Origin: DATJGR01 sp963787045
GTDB taxonomy: Bacteria > Pseudomonadota > Gammaproteobacteria > Pseudomonadales > Azotimanducaceae
Length of the DNA stretch: 64,000 bases
Direction: 5' to 3'
Assembly: GCA_963787045.1 (NCBI GenBank)
Contig: CAWBBR010000016.1
Span: 106,420-170,419, forward strand
Positions 1 through 9,795 of this stretch are shown piece by piece. The first letter of the stretch is position 1. The number at the start of each line of letters is the position of its first letter. The notes beneath the pieces were generated by a model. The model did not search any database and was not told the DNA's origin. It was given only the letters and a program-made list of their open reading frames with translations. A program made the translations under genes and the position numbers.

Positions 1-1681
1 GAGCCACTCGCCTTCCGAAAACGCCATCACCGTCATTCGAGGCGGCACGGTCATCGACGGTACCGGTGCTCCGCGGTATCGGGCCGACGTCGCCCTTCAA
101 AAAGATCGAATCGTCGCGATTGGCGAGGGACTGAAGGGCGATCGCTACCTCGATGCCACAGACCGCGTCGTCGCGCCGGGATTCATCGACATCCACACGC
201 ATTACGACGCGCAGGTGTTCTGGGATCCCGCGCTCACGCCGTCCTGCTATCACGGCGTAACGACGGTCGTGGCCGGCAACTGCGGCTTCACCATCGTGCC
301 GACCAAGCCGTCCGATCGCGGCCTGATCGCCGCCACCATGGAAAAAGTGGAGGACATGAACCCGGCGACGCTGAACGCCGGTATTCCATGGGAGTTCGAG
401 ACGTTCGGCGAATACCTGAAGACCGTCGGTGCGCGGGGCATGGCGCTGAACTTCGCTGCGTACATCGGCCATACGCCGTTGCGGTTGTACGTCATGGGTA
501 ACGAAGCGGCAGGACGGCCCGCGAATGCGCGCGAGATCGGCGAGATGAAACGCATCGTGCGCGAAGCGATGGAGCAAGGCGCAGCCGGGTTCGCGACCAG
601 CTTTGCGATCACCCATCTCGGCGCGGACGGCAAGCCGATACCCAGCCGCTGGGCGGAACGCGAGGAAATCGAAGAGTTGTGCCGCGCGGTCGGTGAGACC
701 GGCCGCGGCGTCATCGGCGTGAACGGCGGCACCAACCTTTCGCTGGCCGACTGTTACGACCTGCAACCCGAAATCGGCGTGCCGTTTACGTACACCGCGC
801 TGCTCACCACGCCGCAGGGCTTCCACCTCAAGGGCATTGCCGTTCACAAGGCCGGTTGCCAACGGGGTGCGGACGTGTGGCCGCAGGTGTCGTGTCGGCC
901 GCTGACGTTCGCGCAGACGATGGTCGAGCCGTTCACCTTCAACACGTGCAGCGTGTTCGCGGAGCTGATGCCGAAGTCGCTCGACGAACGCCGCGCCGCG
1001 TACGCAGATCCGCAGTGGCGACGGCGTGCGCGCGCCGCCTGGGATGCCGGCGACGGTCTGCCGCCGAACTGGAACAACCTCGCGATCATGGACGCGCCGA
1101 ACAATCGTGCGGCCGAAGGCAAACGCGTGCTCGATCTCGCGAGCGAGCAGAACGTGGAACCGTTCGACAAGCTGATCGAACTCACGCTTGCCGAGCCGGA
1201 CCTGAACATCCGCATCAAGACCGTCATCGCGAACGACGACGAAGACGGCATTGCGATGCTGCTCACCTCCGACCACTGCACGCTCGGGCTTTCCGATGCG
1301 GGCGCACACGTCGGTCAACTGTGCGATGCGGTGATGTCCACCGACCTGCTCGGTGGGTGGGTGCGCGACCGCGGTGTACTCACGCTGGAACAGGCCGTGA
1401 ACAAGCTGACGAAAGTGCAGGCAGATCTGTTCAAGTTCACCGATCGCGGTGAGCTGCGCGTCGGTGCGTTTGCGGACGTGGTCGTGTTCGATCCGGCGAC
1501 CATCGCGCCCGGACCCGTACGCCGCGTTCGCGATTTCCCGGCCGACGGCGAACGCTTGAACGCCGACCAACCGACTGGCGTACACGCGGTGTTCGTCAAC
1601 GGCTCGCAGATCGTCGAGGACGGTGCGCTGTTGGACGCTGCGCTCTCGCAGCGACCCGGTCGGTTGGTAGCGCCCGCTTAG
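1..1681 (+). CDS. N-acyl-D-amino-acid deacylase family amidohydrolase, 5' end cut by window
   Basis: Zinc-dependent amidohydrolase of the D-aminoacylase/dihydroorotase-like superfamily, expected to hydrolyse N-acyl-D-amino acids or similar amides. The frame is open from base 2, so the true start lies outside the window; about 560 codons are visible, close to full family length. The leading beta-sandwich (VIRGGTVIDGTG) is followed by the metal motif HTHYDAQ near nt 197-217, a conserved NCGF segment near nt 280, and the late SDAGAHVGQ motif near nt 1294-1320. The C-terminus GAFADVVVFDP is the usual closing strand of the small beta domain. No frameshift is seen. The exact substrate cannot be read from sequence. 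Confidence 0.9.
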   Translation, partial: SHSPSENAITVIRGGTVIDGTGAPRYRADVALQKDRIVAIGEGLKGDRYLDATDRVVAPGFIDIHTHYDAQVFWDPALTPSCYHGVTTVVAGNCGFTIVPTKPSDRGLIAATMEKVEDMNPATLNAGIPWEFETFGEYLKTVGARGMALNFAAYIGHTPLRLYVMGNEAAGRPANAREIGEMKRIVREAMEQGAAGFATSFAITHLGADGKPIPSRWAEREEIEELCRAVGETGRGVIGVNGGTNLSLADCYDLQPEIGVPFTYTALLTTPQGFHLKGIAVHKAGCQRGADVWPQVSCRPLTFAQTMVEPFTFNTCSVFAELMPKSLDERRAAYADPQWRRRARAAWDAGDGLPPNWNNLAIMDAPNNRAAEGKRVLDLASEQNVEPFDKLIELTLAEPDLNIRIKTVIANDDEDGIAMLLTSDHCTLGLSDAGAHVGQLCDAVMSTDLLGGWVRDRGVLTLEQAVNKLTKVQADLFKFTDRGELRVGAFADVVVFDPATIAPGPVRRVRDFPADGERLNADQPTGVHAVFVNGSQIVEDGALLDAALSQRPGRLVAPA

Positions 1682-1735
1682 CGTTTCCGACCGCGGCGAG
1701 CACCCCAACGGTCCGACTCGCCCGCGGTGTCGGCG

Positions 1736-2065
1736 CTATTCGTATCCCGGCGCCGGCTGCCACAAGCTGAACACCGTTCCATCCGGATCGGCGCACACGG
1801 CGTTCGGCCCGGATGGATACGTGTTGCGCGAGCGCACGGTGCCGCCCAGCTCCGCGACGCGCGCTGCGGCTGCATCGATGTCGTCAACGCGGAAGTACAC
1901 GTTCGGCAATTCGGCCGGACCGCTGGCGCTCAGACCGAGCGGGAACTGCGTGTTGGCCACGTGGCCGCCCTCTTCGACCTCCCAGCCGAACAGCGCACCG
2001 TAGAACCGCTTCGCCCGCGTCAGATCTTTCACCGGCAACGTGAAGTAGCCCAATTCGTTCGGCAT
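1736..2065 (-). CDS. VOC family protein (glyoxalase-like)
   Basis: A 109-residue single VOC module with two beta-alpha-beta-beta-beta repeats. It opens with GYFTLPVKDLTRAKRFYGAL, the typical first repeat of lactoylglutathione lyase/bleomycin-resistance-like proteins, and ends with DPDGTVFSLWQP, the usual last strand. Such short forms act as dimers and bind a metal or small ligand between repeats. It is convergent with the amidohydrolase upstream on the other strand and divergent from the SGNH hydrolase gene. The substrate is unknown. Confidence 0.85.
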   Translation of the reverse strand: MPNELGYFTLPVKDLTRAKRFYGALFGWEVEEGGHVANTQFPLGLSASGPAELPNVYFRVDDIDAAAARVAELGGTVRSRNTYPSGPNAVCADPDGTVFSLWQPAPGYE

Positions 2066-2207
2066 CGTCTGCTCCCGCAGGTGAACACGGATCGAACGAT
2101 GCCACGCACTGCCTGAATGCGCTTGAAGAAATGTTCCCTGCCGTGCAGATGGTCAGCCAACGTCGCCTTGGCTAAGCTCCGGGCTCCACCCTTCGCGTCC
2201 ACATACC

Positions 2208-3360
2208 ATGCAGAACATCGCGTTAGAGAACGGCCCCGTGCGCATCGTCGGCGCGCTCGACGTCGATCGGCGGCAGACCGGCATCGTGCCGCGCCGGTTG
2301 CCGAACTGGACGCGGCCGCAGGTGCCGCTGTTCATGGAGATCATGGTGACGATGCCGTCAGGCGTGCGGTTCGAGTTCGCAACCACGTCGCGGCGCATCG
2401 AACTCGACGTGCTGCCGACGCGCATCGAAATATCGAAGCCGCCTGCTCCCGCCATGTTCGATCTCGTCATCGACGGCAAAGATGTCCGCAGCGTCGGCAC
2501 GGAATGCGGCGACAGACTGAAGATCAATCTCGCCGATCGCGGCAAGGCCACGCGCGTGCGCGGCGACGCGGGCACGGTCGCGTTCACCGATCTGCCGGCA
2601 GGTCTCAAACACTGCGAACTGTGGTTGCCCGCCAACGCGATTCTCGAGGTGCGCGGCTTGCGCATCGACGACGGCGCGAAGATCGAAGCACCAAGCGCAC
2701 GCGCGCCGACGCCGCTGGGTGCATCACGGCAGTTCGATCAGCCACTGCATGGAAGCGACGAGCCCGACGGGCACGTGGCCCGTCGTTGCCGCGCGCCTTG
2801 CAAACGTGGAATTGCTCAATCTCGGGCTCGGCGGCAATTGCCACCTCGATCAGTTCGTCGCGCGCACGATGCGCGACGAAGCACGCCGACGTGTTGAGCC
2901 TGAAGGTCGGCATCAACGTGGTGAACTGCGGATTCGCTGAAGGAGCGCACGTTCGCGCCGGCGCTGCACGGCTTCATCGACACCATCCGCGAAGGCAAGC
3001 CGAATACGCCGTTTCTGATCGCGTCGCCGATCTTCTGCCCGTCTGCGGAAGAGCGCCCCGGCCCGACGATTCCGGACGCGAGCGGCAAGTTCGTCACGCT
3101 GCCGGGACACGACGAGATCCGCAACGGCAGCCTGACGCTGCAGCAGATGCGCACGATCATCCGCGACGTCGTCGAAGGCCGCCGCAAGGCGGGCGATGCA
3201 AACCTGCATTATCTCGACGGGCTCGAGCTGTTCGGCGCCGCCGACGCGGCCGATCTGCCGGACGATCTGCACCCGAACGGCCCCGGCTATGAGCGGATGG
3301 GCCAACGATTCAACTCGGCCGCGTTCACAACCGGCGGACCGTTCGCAGATCGGCAAGTAG
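2208..3360 (+). CDS. SGNH/GDSL-type esterase, frameshifted
   Basis: SGNH hydrolase with an N-terminal beta-rich domain (residues 1 to about 165, ATG at 2208) followed by the catalytic domain. Block I is seen as GSSISHCMEA (catalytic Ser, near nt 2725), block II/III as LNLGLGGNCHLDQF near nt 2815, and block V as DDLHPNGPGYERMG (Asp-x-x-His) near nt 3262-3303. The frame changes near 2712, 2885, 2940 and probably 3345 before a stop at 3358-3360, yet homology stays collinear, so I treat this as one gene broken by sequence errors. Expected to hydrolyse an ester or acetyl group; substrate unknown. Confidence 0.7.
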
Positions 3361-3368
3361 GCGAGTTC

Positions 3369-3869
3369 ATGGCAGCGCGCAAACGACCTCCCAAGACCGC
3401 GGCGAAGGCCAAACGCGCTGCAACCCGCGCCGAAGGCTACTGGCCGAACCCGGAAACGATCGACAAAACGCGGCGGCGAACCGGCGCCGTTGAAATTCGT
3501 GCCGACCGGTGCGCTGGCCGAAGCGTACGACCGCGTGCTCGCGCTCACCGCAACGCTGCCGGGCGTGGAGCACACGCGCGCGTACGGCACGCCATGCATA
3601 AAAGTGCTCGGCAGGGTGATGGCGCGGCTACGGTCCGAGGCGGAAGGCGGCCTCGCGCTGGTCTGCGATTTCCCGGACCGCCACATGCTCATGCAGGTGG
3701 ACCCGCAGGCGTTCTACGTCACCGACCACTATCTGAACTCGCCGATGGTGCTGATCAACCTCGCCGAAGTGCGCTGGGACGCGATGCCGGGGCTCATCGA
3801 AGCCGCGTGGCGCATGGTCGCGCCACAACGGCTGAGTCGACGAAGTACGACGCCGCTAAGCGTCGATGA
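3369..3869 (+). CDS. MmcQ/YjbR family protein, frameshifted
   Basis: Small MmcQ/YjbR (CyaY-like fold) protein. A Lys/Arg/Ala-rich N-terminus (MAARKRPPKTAAKAKRA, ATG 3369) precedes the conserved core starting at FVPTGALAEAYDRVLAL, with the family pattern LPGVEHTRAYGTPCIKV and the closing AWRMVAPQRL. The frame changes near 3475 and again near 3830 before the C-terminus KYDAAKRR and a TGA at 3867-3869. The last codons overlap the convergent monooxygenase gene by 14 bases. A TTG at 3490 could be taken as start, but the in-frame basic leader makes 3369 more likely. Function of the family is not settled. Confidence 0.65.
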   Translation: MAARKRPPKTAAKAKRAATRAEGYWPNPETIDKTRRRTGAVEIRADRCAGRSVRPRARAHRNAAGRGAHARVRHAMHKSARQGDGAATVRGGRRPRAGLRFPGPPHAHAGGPAGVLRHRPLSELADGADQPRRSALGRDAGAHRSRVAHGRATTAESTKYDAAKRR

Positions 3870-5792
3870 AGGTGTAGTCCGCCGGATTCACGCGCCGCGT
3901 CTGATTCCAGAACTCGACCAGCGTGAACGGCCAGTTCTGCGTAACGCGGCCTTTCTCGTTCTTGTACCAGGTCGGCACGTTCGCCGCGCCCCACGCCATG
4001 TTGAGGTTGCCTTCGTCGATCATCTTGTTGAACTTGTCGTGTACGTCCTGCTTCGGGTCCAGTGCGGCGTGGCCTTCCTCGAGCAACGTGCGAATGCAGT
4101 TCAGGATGTAGCGCACCTCGCATTCGGAGAAGAACACGATGCTGCCGTTCACCACGATGTTGGTGTTTGGCCCATATAGGCAGAACAGATTCGGGAAGTT
4201 CGGAATCGTGATGCCCAGATACGCGCGCGGGTCGCCGTTCCACTGCTTTTGCAGATCGAGCACCGCCTTTGCCTTTCACCTGCATCGGCCACAGGAACTT
4301 GCTCGCGAGAAACCCGGTGCCGTAGATCAGCACGTCGGCGTCGTATTGCTTGCCGTCTGCCGTCTTCACGCCGGTGGCGTTGATCTCGGCGATCTTGTCG
4401 GTAACCAGTTTCACGTTGTCGCGGCGCAGCGCGCGGATCCAGTTGCCGTTGTCGAACAGGATGCGTTTGCCGCCCGGCGGATACTGCGGCGTGACTTTCG
4501 CGAGCAGTTCTTTGTCTTCACCGCACAGCTCTTCGAGAATCAGCGTGAACATCTTGCGCAGTTCGTCGTTCTCGGCGCTGATCGACAGCTTCTGATCGTT
4601 CCATGCCGGGTCTTTCTTCACCGCCGCGAGAATGCCCTCGGCCATCCGCCAGAACATCGCGAAGCGATACCACTTCGCGTAATACGGCACGTGGTTCAGC
4701 AGCCAGTGTTTTCCGTCGGGCACGTTGTCGTGGTACTCGGGCGTCATGCTGACCCACGGCGGCGTGCGCTGGAATATCACCACTTCCTTCGCTTCTTTCG
4801 CCACTTCCGGCGCGAACTGAAACGCGCTGGCGCCGGTGCCGATCACCAGCACGCGCTTGCCCTTGAGGTCGTGCTGGTGCTCCCACTCGGTGGAATGGAA
4901 CGAGATGCCTTTGAATTTGTCCTGCCCCGGAATGTCGGGCCACTTCGGGCGGTTCAACTGGCCCACCGCACTGATCACCGCGTTCGCGGTCAACGTCTCC
5001 TGCTTGCCGTCGCGCTCGACGGTGACGCGCCACAACGCTTTCGCGTCGTCGTACACGCAGGTTTTCACTTCGGTGTTGAAGCGGATGTGTTTGCGCAGCT
5101 CGTAGTCGTCGGCCGTCTTGTCGAAGTACTGCCGCAACACTTCCTGCTTCGAATAGAACTGCGGCCAGTCGTTCGGCCGGAAGCTGTACGAGTACGTGTG
5201 GTTCGGACTGTCGACGCGGCAGCCCGGATAGGTGTTCTGATACCAGGTGCCGCCGACGTTCGCGTGGCGTTCGAGTGATCTCGAACGGGATGCCCGCTTC
5301 CTGCAGACGGATGCCGGCCAGCAGCCCCGACATGCCGGAACCGACGATCAGCACTTTGAACTTCCCGCGCGCCGCGGCCGATACCTTCTGCAACTCGGGC
5401 ACGCCGTACGGGTCGCCGTCGTCCATCGACAGTTCGGCCGTCAGAAACTCTTCGTAATCGCTATCGACGGTGGTGCCGATTACGAAATTGACCATTTCGT
5501 GAACGTGCGCGTTGGGCGCCGGCGGCAGCTTGTGCCCGCCGTCGCGAAATTTGCGCAACGCATCGAACGCGATGCCGCGGATCGTCTCCTGTTGCGCCTC
5601 GGTGATGCCGCCTTGCGCGTCGCCGAAGAACGCGTTGGTCGGACGGATCTCGCCGCGGATGAGGCTCAGGTCGCCGGTGATGTGCACCAGCGCCGCCATC
5701 AGCGTCGGAATGTGCGCCTCTTTCAAGGCCTTGCGGATGATTGCGTCGTCGTTCGTGACGGGCGCGAGTTCGTTCAGTTTTGCAGCAGCCAT
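3856..5792 (-). CDS. Baeyer-Villiger monooxygenase, HAPMO-like, frameshifted
   Basis: Class B flavin monooxygenase inserting oxygen next to a ketone with FAD and NADPH. Start ATG 5792 is preceded by GGGGAAGAG. Residues 1 to about 140 form an N-terminal extension like that of 4-hydroxyacetophenone monooxygenase; the FAD Rossmann motif GSGMSGL lies near residue 155, the Baeyer-Villiger fingerprint FKGISFHSTEW follows, and a second nucleotide motif is GTGASAFQ. Total length is about 640 residues, matching HAPMO rather than the shorter cyclohexanone type. The frame changes near 5280 (within GATC sequence) and near 4264 (extra G in a GG run); both sides align as one protein. Likely oxidises aryl or cyclic ketones. 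Confidence 0.85.
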
Positions 5793-5872
5793 ACCACTCT
5801 TCCCCAATTGCTCGAGAGGCTATTTAGCGGAACTGACCGCGGCGATGCAATCCGTATCAATACGGTGCGTCT

Positions 5873-6272
5873 TCAGCGGGCCGTGCCCGGTTGCGGCGGC
5901 AGGCGCAGCCACGCTTCGGCCGCCGCCCGGTCGCGGAACACGCGCATCTCCGACGCGTCGGCGCCGGTTCGGTATCCCTGAAACACGCGCGCCAGCCCAT
6001 ACGTGGTATCGGTCGGCGCGATCACGGCCACCTTCCGGCCCGGCAACCGCGCAACTTCGCCGCTCGCCATCGCCAGGTCCGACACCACCTTCGAATCCAC
6101 CGCCACTTCCACCCACTGCGGAGATGTCGACGATCGCGCGCGTGCACGCCTGCACGGTCGGATCGGCCGACGCGGCCGCGGCGTGCGCGCGCAGCTCCGC
6201 TTCGTGGATGTGGCCGCTGATCGTCGTCACCACGAGACTTTGACGTGCATCGATTCGGTACGTAATCGGCAT
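5873..6272 (-). CDS. Small STAS/SEC14-like domain protein, frameshifted
   Basis: About 130 residues beginning MPITYRIDARQSLVVTT. The pattern of a short beta-strand start, a helix with AELRAHAAAASADP, then VRLPGRKVAVIAPTDTTYGLAR-like strands and a C-terminal FRDRAAAEAWL helix resembles SpoIIAA/STAS-like proteins commonly annotated as hypothetical. The frame changes near 6120. It is transcribed away from the MFS gene at 6374 and follows the monooxygenase gene in the same direction. No function can be given. Confidence 0.55.
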
Positions 6273-6306
6273 TCCCGCTCCGTGGGTTCGGCCCGCGCCA
6301 AATAGA

Positions 6307-6335
6307 TTAACGAAAGTCACTCACTACCCTACAAT
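6307..6335 (+). promoter_or_regulatory. Candidate sigma-70 promoter for the MFS gene
   Basis: TTAACG at 6307-6312 and TACAAT at 6330-6335 are separated by 17 bases, 4/6 and 5/6 matches to the -35 and -10 consensus. The pair lies in the divergent gap between the STAS-like gene and the TTG start of the MFS transporter at 6374. Assignment is by pattern only. Confidence 0.4.
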
Positions 6336-6373
6336 CTCGCCCCTTTGCCGCGGCCGACCCGCTGGTACCCGCA

Positions 6374-7779
6374 TTGCTGTCGAAGCTGCTGCCCCCGCAA
6401 CAATTTTCCAAAGATCCGGTCGTCGATCGCTCGTTGCGGCATTCGATCTTCGACGGTATCACCTACTCGGTGATGACGGGTTCTGCCGAAAGTTATTTTT
6501 CGGCGTTCGCCATTCTGCTGAAAGCCACCACAGCGCAAGTCGGTCTGGTTGCGTCGCTGCCGCCGCTGCTCGCGTCGTTCATGCAGCTGTTCTCTGCATG
6601 GCTCGGCCGGCGCACCGGTCATCGCCGGCAGATCATCGTATTCGGCGCACTGGTACAAGCAAGCACGCTGGTGCCGTTGACGCTGCTGCCGCTGCTGTTT
6701 CCGGACGACGCGGTGCTGCTGCTGTTGATCTCTTCCATCGTGTACTACGCCGGCCCGAATCTCGGCTCCCCTCAGTGGAGCAGTTTGATGGGCGACATCG
6801 TCCCCGAAGCGCGCCGCGGCCGTTTCTTCGCGCTGCGCACGCAGCTCGCGAGCGTCGCGAGCTTTCTCGCGCTGATCGCGGGCGGATTGATTCTCGAGTT
6901 CTTCGACTCGATCGGGCGTGACGTACTGGGGTTTCGTCGTGGTGTTCGCGATCGCGTGTCTCGCGCGCTTTCAGTCGGCGTATCACCTGTCGCAGATCCA
7001 CGACCCGCCGGGACACGTTGCGTCGCTCGAATCGCCGTGGCACATCGATCTGTGGCGCGCGATCCGTTCCACCGACCTCGTGCCGTTCTCGCTGTTCTTC
7101 GCGAGCATGCAGTTCGCCGTGGGCATCGCGTCGCCGTTCTTCACGCTGTACATGCTGCGCGATCTGAAGTTCAGCTATGCGCAGTTCATGATCAACTCCG
7201 CGGCATCGGTGCTGTTGCAGTTCCTCACGCTGAACCGGTGGGGCCGCCTCAGCGATCTGTTCGGAAACCGGCTGATCCTGATCACCACCGGCGCGATCAT
7301 CCCGATCATGCCCACGCTGTGGCTGTTTTCGACGAACTACTACTACCTGCTCGGCGTGCAATGCGTGAGCGGGCTGGTGTGGGCCGGGTTCAGCCTGAGC
7401 GCGTCGAACTTCGTCTTCGACCTGACGCCGCCGGAACGCCGCGCCACGTTGATGGCTGCGCACAACGTGCTCGCCGCACTCGCCGTGTTCGTCGGCGCAG
7501 TCATCGGCGGCTACCTCGGCACGCACCTTCCCAACGAAATCACTCTGTTCGGCAATACGTTCAGCTGGCTGAGCGCGCTGTACGGCGTGTTTCTGCTGTC
7601 GGGCTTCATGCGGCTTGCTCGTCGCGATCGGGTTCCTGCCGCGGCTGCGCGAAGTGCGACAGGTTCGGCCGATGTCGATGACCGGACTCATCTTCCGCGT
7701 CACGCGCGTCGGGCCGGTGTCGGGAATGATCTTCGAAATCGTCGGTACGCTGCGCCGCAGAATGAACGACGACGATTGA
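6374..7779 (+). CDS. MFS transporter, frameshifted
   Basis: Major facilitator protein with about twelve hydrophobic segments. The loop 2-3 signature appears as SAWLGRRTGHRRQ, and the C-terminal half has the related RWGRLSDLFGNRLIL repeat. The frame changes near 6912 (next to a GATCGGG) and near 7608, after which the C-terminus runs to MNDDD and TGA at 7777-7779. The start is TTG 6374 by homology reach; no good ATG is in frame. The substrate is unknown; the family includes solute importers and multidrug exporters. Confidence 0.75.
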
Positions 7780-7806
7780 CCGCGGGGTTGACAGCCTCCC
7801 GGCCGA

Positions 7807-8697
7807 TTGAGACGTTACACCAACTTTCGCGCGCGGAATTTCGCAATAGCAACGCGCCCCCTCACGATCCTGGCAGCGCTCGCCATTTGCGCGACGGCCA
7901 GTTGCGCACGCGCCAGAGAACTGTGGGAACTTCCCTGGATCGAGGTTCGCAGTCCCCACTTCGTGATCGTCAATGTCGACGGATCTCCGGTTCGTACCTT
8001 CACGCTGAAGCAGCCTTTTGCAGGCCGACGACCGTGGTCGCGCCGGTGGCGCCGTCGTCGCTCGCGGCACAACTGGCTCAGTTTCTGATCGTCCGAGGTG
8101 CCGGACGAAGCAAAGCCCTATGTCGACGCGGCGATCGCGCTCGACCCGCGCAACGGCGCGGCGTTGGTTGCATTGGGCGATCTGCACACATTCGCTGGTC
8201 GCTTCGACGAAGCGCAGCGGTACTACGAACAAGCCATCGCCGCAGACCCGAAGAACGCATATCACGAGCTCGCTTACGGCGAGTTCTTCCTCGCGAAAGC
8301 CAATGCCGGTGGCGATGCTGAGACAATTGCCAACAATCTGATCGAGGCGCGTCGACGCTTTGCCCGGAGTGACGCGCTTGATCCCACCGTGCCGGAAACA
8401 CTCGCAATGAACGGGGCGACGTACCTTTTTCCAGGGCAGTCGATCGACAAAGGTATCGCGTCCCTGGTCGCCGCGCGGGAGATGCTGCCGTCGCAGTTCG
8501 AAATCACGAGCTGCTCGCGCGCGCCTATGCGATGGGCGACCAGAAAGAAAAAGCGATCAAACTCCTGCGCACCTCGCTCGCGATGGCGCGAGGTGGACGA
8601 CGCCGATACCCAGGCCGCGCGCAAACTGCTCGAGGAATGGTCGCCCGAGCACCGAGACGAGCCCGGTGAAGACGCTGCCGCTTCGCGCGGCAGGTGA
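7807..8697 (+). pseudogene. Damaged tetratricopeptide-repeat protein gene
   Basis: The first 60 codons encode a signal-peptide-like leader and WIEVRSPHFVIVN, the hallmark start of exported TPR proteins with a peptidase-like domain. The expected middle (a few hundred residues) is missing: after about 95 codons a stop occurs at 8086-8088 and the sequence resumes directly in TPR units (YVDAAIALDPRNGAALVALG, then EAQRYYEQAIAADPKNA). Two more frame changes near 8505 and 8590 break the last repeats. This is either an internal deletion or an assembly collapse. No active protein is expected as written. Confidence 0.6.
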
Positions 8698-8788
8698 AGC
8701 CGCCACGAGGACCTCGAAATCTGGCGAGCGGCCGTATCCTTTCGCCCGCGCCATTCGTTAATGTCCAAAAGCCCGAGAGGTGAGCGAC

Positions 8789-9773
8789 ATGACGGACTCC
8801 GATTCGAATCCCGCGTTTGCTGTCCAGTCCGACGTGCGCGGCCCATGGCGGCGCTACCTCGATGCTCTCGCACCGCTACGTCCCGGCCTTCACAGATATT
8901 GCTGCCGGCTGACCGGCAACGTCTGGGACGGCGAAGACCTGATGCAGGACGCATTGCTGCGCGTGTTCGGGTTGCTCGGCAAGATCGATCGCGATCTCGA
9001 GAACCCGAAGGCCTACTTCATCCGCACCGCTACTCACTTGTGGATCGACCAGCAACGTCGGCTCGCGCTGCATCGACAGTGGCAGTCGAGCGTCGGCGAC
9101 GCCGACGATGGAGCGGCCGCTGCAGAACAGCACGTCGAACTGCGGCAGGCGGCCAGCGCATTGCTGAAACGTCTGCCGCCGCGCGAACGCGCTGCGGTAT
9201 TGATGCGGGAAGTACTCGACTCTGTCGGCCAAGGATTCCGCGTCGCTGCTGCAGATGACGGAAGGCGCCGTGAAAGCCGCGCTGCATCGCGGCCGAGAGA
9301 AGCTGCAGGCTGAGGACGCCAACGAGCCTGCCGGGCCGGTGCCGTCGCCTGCACTCGTCGATCGCTTTCTTCAGGCGCTGTCCACTCAAGACATGGCGAC
9401 GATGCAGGCGATCTGTTCGAGCGACCTCTCGGTCGAACTGGTCGGCGGTGCGCGCATCGACGACTTCGAAGACAGCAAGACGTTCTTCGGTCACGCGCAC
9501 ATGGTGTTCCCGCCGGAGTACGCGGAACTCGCGCGTCTCATGGTCATGGGAACGGATCCGCACTGGCGCGCGTGCGACTACCGCGGCGAACGCATCGTGC
9601 TCGGTTTCCGCACGTTCGACGGTGTGGACGGCTTGAACGAAATCCACCGCATCGACGAACTCGACGGCAAGATCGCGCGCGTACGGTGCTACTGCTTCGC
9701 GCCCGATACGCTCGCGACGGTCGCCGAAGAGCTCGGCGTGCCGGCGCATCGCAAACCGTACCGGAGCCCGTAA
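8789..9773 (+). CDS. ECF sigma factor with C-terminal SnoaL-like domain, frameshifted
   Basis: RNA polymerase sigma factor of the extracytoplasmic-function class. ATG 8789 follows GAGAGGTGA. Region 2 is seen as GLHRYCCRLTGNVWDGEDLMQDALLRVF (shown in part here by GEDLMQDALLRVF), region 4 as LPPRERAAVLMREVLDLS then a helix-turn-helix MTEGAVKAALHRGREKL. A SnoaL/NTF2-like domain of about 130 residues follows (LVDRFLQALSTQDMATM to the end), as in ECF groups that carry their own C-terminal regulatory domain instead of an anti-sigma partner. No anti-sigma gene adjoins. One frame change near 9228 where GATC reads GACTC. Confidence 0.85.
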
Positions 9774-9795
9774 CCCAGGTCGACGCGAGCCGCGA

